Shown here one piece after another: positions 1 to 5,762 of a DNA stretch of 15,118 nucleotides. The DNA lies in contig CAKZMS010000297.1 of NCBI GenBank assembly GCA_937128785.1, positions 1 to 15,118 of the forward strand, read 5' to 3'. Source of the DNA: an uncultured Opitutaceae bacterium (GTDB taxonomy: Bacteria > Verrucomicrobiota > Verrucomicrobiia > Opitutales > Opitutaceae). Position 1 is the stretch's first letter; every line of letters begins with the position of its first letter. Position numbers and translations under genes: made by a program. Below the pieces are notes generated by a model. The model searched no databases. It was not told where the DNA came from and saw only the letters and a program-made list of their open reading frames with translations.

Positions 1-147
1 GAGGATGCGATGACCGCGGACTGGGTGGAACTGCCCTATTCGATCCTCAGGGAGACCAGCCACGACATCCTGAACGAAGTCGATGGGATCAATCGCGTCC
101 TTTACGACGTCTCCACGAAGCCGCCGGCCAGTATCGAGTGGGAATGA
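1..147 (+). CDS. guaA: GMP synthase (glutamine-hydrolysing), C-terminal end, partial
   Basis: Only the last 48 codons are in the window; the 5' part lies upstream. GuaA makes GMP from XMP, ATP and glutamine in the cytosol, the last step of guanine nucleotide synthesis. The reading frame starts at base 1 and ends in TGA at 145-147. It encodes the conserved GuaA tail: a TADW segment, then an [23 protein letters not shown] stretch ending in IEWE. From family knowledge, this tail belongs to the dimerisation domain and helps bind XMP, and an end in IEWE is typical of GuaA. The gene converges on the amidase gene with only 10 bp between the stop codons. Nothing suggests damage in the visible part. 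Confidence 0.93.
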   Translation, partial: EDAMTADWVELPYSILRETSHDILNEVDGINRVLYDVSTKPPASIEWE

Positions 148-160
148 CCGTGCTCGGTCA
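145..160. terminator. Hairpin shared by two convergent stop codons
   Basis: A perfect inverted repeat has arms TGACCG (145-150) and CGGTCA (155-160) and a TGCT loop. The left arm begins with the TGA stop of guaA; the right arm, read on the minus strand, begins with the TGA stop of the amidase gene. It could act as a bidirectional terminator or an RNA end-stabilising hairpin. There is no T-tract on either side, so intrinsic termination is uncertain. Confidence 0.4.
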
Positions 161-1024
161 GTCCTGATTCCATCGTTTCAGGATATCGCCATAGGCGTCG
201 ATCCTACGGTCTCGGAAGAAGGGCCAGATCCTGCGGAAATCCTCGACTTGCTTCAGGTTGATGTCGTGGAGGATGATCTCCTCCTGGTCCTCGGTGCCCT
301 TGGCTTCAATCACGCCATAGGGATTGCAGACGAAGGACTGGCCCCAGAATTCCGTATCGGCTTCCTTGCCGATGCGATTCACGGCGGCAACATAGCATCC
401 ATTGGCGACCGCATGCCCTCGCTGGACTGTCTCCCATGCACAGTGCTGGGCTGATCCGAGTTCATCCTTTTCCTCGGGAAGCCAACCAATCGCGGTTGGG
501 TAGATCAAGATCTCGGCGCCGCCCAAGGCCATCAAGCGTGCCGCCTCCGGATACCATTGGTCCCAGCAGACCAGGACGCCAACGCGGCCAAACTTGGTGT
601 CGAAGGCCCGAAAACCCGTGTCCCCCGGGGTGAAATAGAATTTCTCGTAGAACAGCGGGTCATCCGGAATGTGCATCTTCCGATAAATGCCGGCCAGGGA
701 ACCGTCGGCATCAATCACCACCGCCGTGTTGTGATAGAGGCCGGAAGCGCGTTTCTCGAACAGAGACGCGATGACCACCACGCCATGTTTTTTGGCGAAC
801 GCCTGAAACGCCTCCGTGCTCGGTCCGGGGATCGATTCCGCCAGCGCAAAGTTGTCGTGGTCCTCGCTCTGGCAAAAATACTGCGAACGGAACAACTCCT
901 GCGTGCAAATGATGTTCGCGCCGCCTTCGGCTGCCTTGGCGGCAAGTTCCAGGGTCTTCGCTAAATTCGCCGCCGGGTCCGCGCCGCAGCCATGCTGTAG
1001 CAATCCAAGAGTTACATTGCGCAT
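158..1024 (-). CDS. aguB: N-carbamoylputrescine amidase, nitrilase superfamily
   Basis: This 288-residue protein is a carbon-nitrogen hydrolase that should convert N-carbamoylputrescine to putrescine, CO2 and ammonia, the last step of the agmatine route to polyamines in the cytosol. The nitrilase triad is visible: Glu43 in a QELF motif, Lys116 in YRKMHIPDDP, and the nucleophile Cys153 in VCWDQWYPE. The HIPDDP and EKFYFTPGD segments and the C-terminal WPFFRDRRIDAY stretch are characteristic of the AguB group rather than of generic nitrilases. Length is normal for the family. It lies 37 bp after hisG on the same strand, so the two are probably co-transcribed, although their pathways differ. I see no strong ribosome binding site before the ATG. 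No agmatine deiminase gene is in the window. Confidence 0.92.
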   Translation of the reverse strand: MRNVTLGLLQHGCGADPAANLAKTLELAAKAAEGGANIICTQELFRSQYFCQSEDHDNFALAESIPGPSTEAFQAFAKKHGVVVIASLFEKRASGLYHNTAVVIDADGSLAGIYRKMHIPDDPLFYEKFYFTPGDTGFRAFDTKFGRVGVLVCWDQWYPEAARLMALGGAEILIYPTAIGWLPEEKDELGSAQHCAWETVQRGHAVANGCYVAAVNRIGKEADTEFWGQSFVCNPYGVIEAKGTEDQEEIILHDINLKQVEDFRRIWPFFRDRRIDAYGDILKRWNQD

Positions 1025-1061
1025 GGCGAAAACGTTGGGCGACGACCGCGCGCTTGGCGAC

Positions 1062-1946
1062 TCAGTAGACGACTTTATTAAGCGGGTATTCCACGATGCC
1101 CTCCGCGCCCAAATCCTTGAGCTGCGGGATCATCTCACGGGCCACCTTTTCATCGATGATGATTTCCAAGGCCACCCACCCCGGCGTGTTCAATTTGGAA
1201 ATCGTGGGATTCCGCAACGCTGGCAATTTCTCCACCACGGTCTCGAGCGACGACTCTGCCAGGTTCATTTTCAAACCGACCTTGCTTTCGGCTTCGAGCG
1301 CGCCCTGCAACAGCATCGCAATGGTCTCGATCTTCTTTCGCTTTTCCGGGTTCGCCCAGCTTGCCTTGTTGGCGATCAGCTTGGTATTGGTTTCGAGCAG
1401 GGTGTCGATGATGCGCAGCTTGTTGGCCCGAATCGAATTCCCCGTCTCGGTAATATCAACGATCGCATCCACCAAGTCCGGCACCTTCACCTCGGTGGCT
1501 CCCCAGGAAAACTCGACCTTCGCTTCGACGCCTTTTTCCGCGAAATAACGCTGGGTCGAAGCCAACAACTCCGTCGCGACCCGCTTGCCCGCGAGATCTT
1601 CGGCTTTCTGCACCGGAGAGTCCTCCGGCACACACAGCACCCATTTCGATTTCAGAGTCGAAGCGCGGCTGTAGATCAAATCGCAGACTTCCACGACGTC
1701 GGACTCATTTTCGCGCACCCAGTCCCAGCCGGTCAGCCCGCAGTCAAAGAAACCGGACTCAACGTAGCGGCTGACCTCTTGGGCCCGCACAAAACGGCCG
1801 TCCAGTTCGGCGTCGTCGATCGAAGGTCGGTAAGACCGCGAGCGGGTGGAAATCTTCCAGCCGGCCTTGGCAAAAAGAGCTTTGGTGGATTCCTCCAAGC
1901 TGCCCTTGGGCAGCCCGAGCATAAGCAATGGTGTCGGTGCACTCAC
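1062..1946 (-). CDS. hisG: ATP phosphoribosyltransferase, long form
   Basis: HisG condenses ATP and PRPP to phosphoribosyl-ATP, the first and feedback-regulated step of histidine synthesis. The N-terminal part has the LGLPKGSLEE signature, followed by the DCGLTGWDWV segment. The PRPP-binding region has the family pattern near VDAIVDITETGNSIRAN. After this, the C-terminal 75 or so residues (ALRNPTISKL ... GWVALEIIIDEK ... LGAEGIVEYPLNKVVY) form the ACT-like regulatory domain that defines the long, HisZ-independent form. The start is uncertain. The frame is open to an ATG at 2018, but residues before the GTG at 1946 do not look conserved, and an ATG at 1922 is also possible. I prefer 1946, giving 294 residues, close to the usual length. 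No other his genes are nearby. It is probably the first gene of a two-gene unit with the amidase. Confidence 0.93.
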   Translation of the reverse strand: MSAPTPLLMLGLPKGSLEESTKALFAKAGWKISTRSRSYRPSIDDAELDGRFVRAQEVSRYVESGFFDCGLTGWDWVRENESDVVEVCDLIYSRASTLKSKWVLCVPEDSPVQKAEDLAGKRVATELLASTQRYFAEKGVEAKVEFSWGATEVKVPDLVDAIVDITETGNSIRANKLRIIDTLLETNTKLIANKASWANPEKRKKIETIAMLLQGALEAESKVGLKMNLAESSLETVVEKLPALRNPTISKLNTPGWVALEIIIDEKVAREMIPQLKDLGAEGIVEYPLNKVVY

Positions 1947-2011
1947 GCCTCGAACCGCACACGCCACCCCAGCGGCCTTCAAGCCCAATCTGTCTTGCCC
2001 CCCATCGAGTC

Positions 2012-2025
2012 GGCCCATTTGGGCC
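2012..2025. promoter_or_regulatory. GC-rich palindrome in the hisG upstream region
   Basis: GGCCCA (2012-2017) and TGGGCC (2020-2025) form a perfect inverted repeat with a two-base spacer. As RNA it can fold as a 5-bp G/C stem with a four-base loop. It sits just downstream of the predicted hisG promoter and within 12 to 25 bp of the response-regulator promoter, so it could be an operator or a leader hairpin. The most upstream possible hisG ATG (2018) would lie inside it, which argues for a start further downstream. Confidence 0.35.
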
Positions 2026-2036
2026 CAGTCTTTGCT

Positions 2037-2065
2037 TTGACAGGGAGGTCGAATTCAATTGTAAA
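2037..2065 (+). promoter_or_regulatory. Predicted sigma70-type promoter for the response regulator
   Basis: A perfect -35 box TTGACA (2037-2042) is followed after 17 bp by TGTAAA (2060-2065), which matches TATAAT at four of six positions. Transcription would start near 2072, about 40 bases before the ATG at 2111. This supports the short form of the regulator over the longer open frame that begins upstream at 1928. Confidence 0.45.
2037..2065 (-). promoter_or_regulatory. Possible divergent promoter for hisG, overlapping the plus-strand one
   Basis: On the minus strand the same two boxes read TTTACA (5 of 6 to the -35 consensus) and, 17 bp later, TGTCAA (3 of 6 to the -10 consensus). Each box would serve as -35 for one gene and -10 for the other. 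The -10 match is weak, and any TTGACA has some resemblance to a -10 on the other strand, so confidence is low. Confidence 0.25.
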
Positions 2066-2073
2066 AAACCGGA

Positions 2074-2093
2074 GGATGCCGTCGATAGCATCC
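2074..2093 (+). promoter_or_regulatory. Inverted repeat in the response-regulator leader
   Basis: GGATGC (2074-2079) and GCATCC (2088-2093) are perfect complementary arms with an 8-base loop, immediately after the predicted transcription start. The leader also contains a nine-codon frame including its stop (2076-2102, peptide MPSIASLP) that starts inside the left arm. The repeat could be an operator for autoregulation or an RNA hairpin; the sequence does not decide between them. Confidence 0.3.
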
Positions 2094-2110
2094 CTACCCT
2101 AATCATCCTG

Positions 2111-2866
2111 ATGTCGCGCCCTGAACCCAAACCGCTTATCCTCATCGTCGAGGATGAAGAGGAACTTGCCAAACTAATCTCCGTTCATCTCGAGGAAGCA
2201 GGCATGCAGGCGCAGATTTGCGGCCGAGCCTCCCACGCCGTGCGGTTCCTGAAACGCAACTTCGCGAACCTGATGCTGCTGGACATCAACCTGCCCGATC
2301 AATCCGGGTTTGCGCTACTGGAGGAACTGCGCCTCGCCGATGTTTCCATCCCCACGATCTTCCTGACCGGCAACGATCTCGAAACGGCCAAAGTCAAAGC
2401 TCTGGAAATCGGGGGCGACGACTACGTGACCAAGCCGTTCGGCTACGCCGAACTGGTCGCCCGCATCCGCGCTGTGCTCCGCCGGAGCGAGTCCCGCGAC
2501 GCCTACAAGGTCACCAAGAACGCCCGCGTGATCGACGAGCCCTTTGAGATTTGCGGTGGAAACGTGCATCCCGGTCGTCTCGAAATCCAGTTTGATGACA
2601 AAATTGAGAAGATCGGCCGCAAGGAGCTCGGCATCCTCTCCTATCTGCACGATCACGAAGGCATCGTCATAACGCGAAAGGCGCTCATTCATTCCGTCTG
2701 GGGCATCCACGCCGATGTGAAAAGCCGCTCGCTCGATCAATACATCGTGAAAGTGCGGGACTTGTTCAAACGGCACGGGCGATCGCTCGACGCGTTCCGC
2801 ACGGTGCACGGAGTCGGCTATATTTTCGATGCCAGCGGTCAGGCCTCGCCAGAGCCCGAAAGCTGA
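2111..2866 (+). CDS. OmpR/PhoB-type response regulator, orphan
   Basis: This 251-residue protein has a receiver domain (about 8-125) and a winged-helix DNA-binding domain (about 150-240). The receiver shows the acidic pocket Glu14-Asp15, the phospho-acceptor Asp58 (LMLLDINLPDQSG), Thr86 (IFLTGND) and Lys108 (YVTKPF), so it should be phosphorylatable. The C-terminal half has the OmpR-like pattern IGRKELGILSYLHDHEG, then a recognition region around KSRSLDQYIVKVRDLFKRHG and the wing segment FRTVHGVGYIF. It should be a cytosolic transcription factor. No histidine kinase lies on either side, so its partner is encoded elsewhere. The frame stays open to 1928, but the receiver begins just after the ATG at 2111 and a promoter-like sequence sits in between. 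Its stop is 3 bp from the convergent exonuclease stop. Confidence 0.9.
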   Translation: MSRPEPKPLILIVEDEEELAKLISVHLEEAGMQAQICGRASHAVRFLKRNFANLMLLDINLPDQSGFALLEELRLADVSIPTIFLTGNDLETAKVKALEIGGDDYVTKPFGYAELVARIRAVLRRSESRDAYKVTKNARVIDEPFEICGGNVHPGRLEIQFDDKIEKIGRKELGILSYLHDHEGIVITRKALIHSVWGIHADVKSRSLDQYIVKVRDLFKRHGRSLDAFRTVHGVGYIFDASGQASPEPES

Positions 2867-2869
2867 GCC

Positions 2870-3778
2870 TCAGAACAGCTCGCCTTGTTGGGCGCCGTAG
2901 CGTTTCTCAGCCTCGGTCGTGGCACCCTTCATTTCCAATTCGCGCAACTTGGCTACCAAGGCCGGGCCATCCACCGGAGGTTTGACGGAAGGCTGCACCG
3001 GCAGGTCGGGGTTGAAAGTCGTCAGCTGCAGGTTGACGCGCAGACGCTCGGCATCGGCGGCCAATTTCTCCCGAAAGCGATCGGGTTTGATTTCTGCCGC
3101 CGCCGCCAAAACACCCTCGAGGTCGCCGTAGGCATTTAACCACTTAGCCGCCGTCTTCGGGCCCACGCCCTGCACGCCCGGAATGTTGTCCGCCGTGTCG
3201 CCCACCAGCGCGAGGTAGTCGGCGATCTTGTCGGGAGTGACGCCAAACTTCGCTTCCACTCCAGCCTCATCCATGGTGCGCCAGCCCAGCCGCGGATTGG
3301 CCGTGGGCGGGGGCATGAGCATGGTGATGTTGCCGCCGACCGTTTGGGCGAAATCCTTGTCGGTGCTGACGATTTTCACGGTGTGACCTTCCTTCGCCAT
3401 GGCGACCGCCTGGGCGGCCAGCAGGTCGTCGCTCTCCACCCCGTCGATCTCGATTCCACCCAATCCCATCATCCGGGTGATTTCCTTGATGACCGGAATC
3501 TGCTGGCTGAGTGCATCCGGCATCTCCTCCCGATTGGCCTTATAGTCCGGCAGCAACTCGAGTCGGTCCTGCGCCCCCCCGAGATCAAAAAATACCAGAA
3601 TGCCGTCGGCCTTTTCCTGATCCTCCAGTTTCCAGATGGTCTTCACCCAGCCGTGCAAGGCGTTGGTGGGAAAGCCATCGGATCGGGTGAGCTCCGGGAT
3701 CGCAAAAAAGCAGCGGTAAGCGAGGTTGAACCCATCAATCAGTAACCAAGTCGACATGGCCGCAAAGTCAGCGGACAT
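2870..3778 (-). CDS. Stand-alone 5'-3' exonuclease (FEN-like, PolI N-terminal domain type)
   Basis: The 302 residues cover the 5' nuclease unit found at the N-terminus of DNA polymerase I, with no polymerase domain attached. Such enzymes cut flaps and 5' ends of branched DNA in replication and repair. Expected metal ligands are visible: Asp15 (LLIDGFN), Asp65 (FFDLG), Glu115 with Asp117 and Asp118 (GVESDDLLA), Asp140 and Asp142 (STDKDF), and Asp194 and Asp197 (VGDTADNIPG). The helix-3-turn-helix DNA-binding segment, IPGVQGVGPKTAAKWL, spans about 199-214. The C-terminus ends in GELF after a short basic tail. A second possible start, Met8 at 3757, directly precedes the conserved N-terminal strand and may be the true one. 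The gene is divergent from the ElyC-like gene. It resembles E. coli Xni in being free-standing, but I do not assign that symbol. Confidence 0.9.
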   Translation of the reverse strand: MSADFAAMSTWLLIDGFNLAYRCFFAIPELTRSDGFPTNALHGWVKTIWKLEDQEKADGILVFFDLGGAQDRLELLPDYKANREEMPDALSQQIPVIKEITRMMGLGGIEIDGVESDDLLAAQAVAMAKEGHTVKIVSTDKDFAQTVGGNITMLMPPPTANPRLGWRTMDEAGVEAKFGVTPDKIADYLALVGDTADNIPGVQGVGPKTAAKWLNAYGDLEGVLAAAAEIKPDRFREKLAADAERLRVNLQLTTFNPDLPVQPSVKPPVDGPALVAKLRELEMKGATTEAEKRYGAQQGELF

Positions 3779-3841
3779 GCTTCTGAGGGCTCAAACTCAA
3801 AACCACTTCCCACTCGACGATTGTCTCCTCAAGCTGCCGCA

Positions 3842-4597
3842 GTGTTTTGGCTGAAAAAATTGATTGGCGGACTCGCCGCACCCCTCCCCGTGGGCATGCT
3901 CCTCGTAGCAATCGGGGGTTACCTCGTCTGGAAAACCCAGCGACAAAAGCTCGGCCGGATCCTTCTCGCGATCGGTATCGGCATTCCGCTGTTGGCCAGC
4001 AATCGGGGATTTTCGGAGATATTGATCAGCCAGTTGGAGAACCAATATCCCCCTCAACACGCCACCACCGACATCCGCTACATCGCGATCCTGGGCGGAG
4101 GCCATGCCGACAATACCAACCTGCCGTGGACCACGCAGCTCTATGAGTCATCGCAGGCTCGTCTGGTCGAGGGAGTCCGCCTCCAACGCCAGAACCCCCG
4201 GTCCGTCCTGATCTGCCTCGGCCCGCAGGGGGATCGGTCTCACAGTCACGCGGAAGTGCTGGCCGGTGCCGCCCGGGAGCTCGGGGTGCATCCCATGAAT
4301 ATCGAAATTGAATCGGAGGTGCGCGACACCTTCGACGAGATCCAGACGATCAAACGCCTGGCCGGAAACGATTCGGTCGCGTTGGTGACCTCGGCGTGGC
4401 ACATGCCGCGAGCCATGGGCATTGCCCAGAAAACGGGCCTTAACGCCATCGCCGCTCCCACCGACTATCTTTCGCCGTTGGAGCACACTCCGGCCATCTA
4501 CTGGTTACAGTTCGGCGCCGAAGGACTCGGCCAATCATCCCGCGCCTGCCGGGAAGCCCTTGGTTTGATCTGGACCAAGCTGCGCGGTCAGCGGTGA
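3842..4597 (+). CDS. elyC: ElyC-like DUF218 (SanA/YdcF family) inner-membrane protein
   Basis: The 251 residues begin with two hydrophobic segments (about 12-29 and 38-52), followed by a DUF218 domain (about 78-215). This layout is that of E. coli ElyC, an envelope biogenesis factor linked to undecaprenyl-phosphate carrier use and peptidoglycan assembly. Similarities to ElyC as I remember it include the start FWLKKLIGG followed by PLP, the YIAILGGG motif (80-87), GVRLQRQNP, LVTSAWHMPRAM (181-192) and a C-terminal LGLIWTKLRG. The domain should face the periplasm. The frame is open from a TTG at 3821, but a GTG at 3842 places the conserved N-terminus right at the start, so I chose it; neither has a clear ribosome binding site. 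Family membership is secure; orthology to ElyC rather than another DUF218 member is likely but not proven. Confidence 0.82.
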   Translation: MFWLKKLIGGLAAPLPVGMLLVAIGGYLVWKTQRQKLGRILLAIGIGIPLLASNRGFSEILISQLENQYPPQHATTDIRYIAILGGGHADNTNLPWTTQLYESSQARLVEGVRLQRQNPRSVLICLGPQGDRSHSHAEVLAGAARELGVHPMNIEIESEVRDTFDEIQTIKRLAGNDSVALVTSAWHMPRAMGIAQKTGLNAIAAPTDYLSPLEHTPAIYWLQFGAEGLGQSSRACREALGLIWTKLRGQR

Positions 4598-4620
4598 GCA
4601 GGATTTCCTCCTGATCGCCG
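4592..4620 (+). terminator. Hairpin overlapping the elyC stop codon
   Basis: Bases 4592-4603 pair with 4609-4620 around a five-base TTTCC loop: 11 base pairs (one G-T) plus one G-A mismatch. The TGA stop (4595-4597) lies in the left arm. This is a plausible end for the elyC transcript, but no T-run follows, so it may only stabilise the mRNA 3' end. The rest of the gap up to 4684 shows nothing convincing. Confidence 0.4.
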
Positions 4621-4684
4621 ACGGTATGGCGGCAGCCGAGGGCGTTAACCTCGGTCATCCTCTCTGGCTGGTCCCAAGCCGGGA

Positions 4685-5662
4685 TTACGCAATGGGCAGG
4701 CCGTGGGCTGCCTTGAGTTTCGGTTGCTCCTTGATCAGTTCCAAGCCCCGCTGGGCGACGGCGATGAACTCGTCTTCATCCAGAGCCTCCAAGCGCGGGA
4801 ACGTCTCCAACAACTGCTCGAGATAAGCCATCTGGTTGATGCCGATCACCGCGGTGCTCAGACCCTTGAGACTCAGCGCGTAGCGCAGGGCGATCTCATA
4901 GTCCTCTGGCGGGAAACGAAACGTATAGGGACCACCGCCAAAGACCTTCATCGCCACCAGTCCAATGTTCTTATCCAAGGCGCGGGCCCACACCTTGTGT
5001 TCAAAATCATAGGTATGCTGGTTCACGTAGTTCACGGCATGCATGAACACGTCGATCTCACCTGAATCGATCGCGTAGTGAAACCGGCTGGGATGCACGT
5101 GCCCGCTGGCCCCGATGAAACGTACTTTACCTTGATCCCGCGCGTCTCGCAGGGCGCCCATCGCTCCGTCACTGCTGAAAGCCTTGTCCAAATCCGGCCA
5201 CCGCGAAGCCATGCCCAGGTTGTGCAGGTGCACAAGATCGACGTGATCGGTCTGCAGGTTGCGCAGACTTTGTTCGAGCAACTCCATCGTGCCGGCGTAG
5301 CTGGCGGATTCGGTCTTGGTGACCAAAAACACCTGATCGCGCTTGCCTTTCAGCGCGGGTCCGAGGCGGCGCTCTGATTCCCCCAGATTGTCCCCCGGAT
5401 AGTTGGGCGCGGTATCAACATAATTGATACCATGATCGATCGCCTTGGCGATGATCTCCACCACTTGGGCTCCGTTGACATTATCCCGCCCCAATTGGGC
5501 CGCCCCGATTCCGAGTTTCGAAACCTGCACGCCCGTGCGTCCCAAGGGCCCGTAGGGCATGGTATTGCCGGCAGCCGTCCAAGCCGTCGCGTGAGCATTT
5601 TTTAAGGCAAACAAACCACCGGCGGCCATTGCCGTGGTCTTCAGAAAATCTCTTCGTTCCAT
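4685..5662 (-). CDS. Aldo/keto reductase with twin-arginine signal
   Basis: The 325-residue protein starts with MERRDFLKTTAMAAGG, a good twin-arginine (Tat) signal with the RRDFLK core and a hydrophobic stretch to about residue 26. The mature part is an aldo/keto reductase barrel. Its catalytic set is visible: Asp83 and Tyr88 (YVDTAPNYPG), Lys116 (LVTKTES) and His147 (VDLVHLHNLG). These enzymes reduce carbonyl groups with NAD(P)H. Tat export suggests that the protein folds with bound cofactor in the cytosol before transport to the periplasm. The substrate cannot be read from sequence. It lies 100 bp downstream of the secretin gene on the same strand, with a hairpin between them, so it is probably not part of the pilus-like operon. 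Tat-tagged aldo/keto reductases occur in Verrucomicrobiota and Planctomycetota genomes, often without known roles. Confidence 0.88.
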   Translation of the reverse strand: MERRDFLKTTAMAAGGLFALKNAHATAWTAAGNTMPYGPLGRTGVQVSKLGIGAAQLGRDNVNGAQVVEIIAKAIDHGINYVDTAPNYPGDNLGESERRLGPALKGKRDQVFLVTKTESASYAGTMELLEQSLRNLQTDHVDLVHLHNLGMASRWPDLDKAFSSDGAMGALRDARDQGKVRFIGASGHVHPSRFHYAIDSGEIDVFMHAVNYVNQHTYDFEHKVWARALDKNIGLVAMKVFGGGPYTFRFPPEDYEIALRYALSLKGLSTAVIGINQMAYLEQLLETFPRLEALDEDEFIAVAQRGLELIKEQPKLKAAHGLPIA

Positions 5663-5736
5663 GGTAGTTGGGGGTTGCCGTCAGTCAGGACCGAAACCGC
5701 GGATAGAGCAAGCGTGCGTTGGAAGACAATACCCCG

Positions 5737-5754
5737 CCGGAAACACCCTTCCGG
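5737..5754 (-). terminator. Hairpin just after the secretin stop, possible operon terminator
   Basis: CCGGAA and TTCCGG form a perfect 6-bp stem with a six-base loop, starting 8 bases after the secretin stop codon in the minus direction. It separates the pilus-like operon from the aldo/keto reductase gene. There is no T-tract, so termination strength is uncertain. The rest of the 100-bp gap (5663-5762) shows only a weak promoter-like pair for the reductase. Confidence 0.4.
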
Positions 5755-5762
5755 GCAACAAA

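Noticed and set aside
816..2102. 428-codon open frame on the plus strand antisense to the 5' end of the amidase gene and hisG
   Set aside because: It runs opposite two well-recognised genes, its protein is Arg/His/Gln-rich with no family features, and such frames arise from high GC at third codon positions.
2076..2102. Short leader peptide frame (MPSIASLP) before the response regulator
   Set aside because: The ribosome site-like GGAGG touches its ATG, and there is no run of a regulatory amino acid; nothing supports translation.
1928..2110. N-terminal extension of the response regulator by 61 residues
   Set aside because: The extension overlaps hisG, has no domain-like pattern, and a promoter-like sequence lies between it and the ATG at 2111.
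2861..2880. AGCTG and CAGCT repeat between the regulator and exonuclease stops as a terminator
   Set aside because: The stem is only 5 bp with a 10-base loop and no T-tract; it is too weak to annotate.
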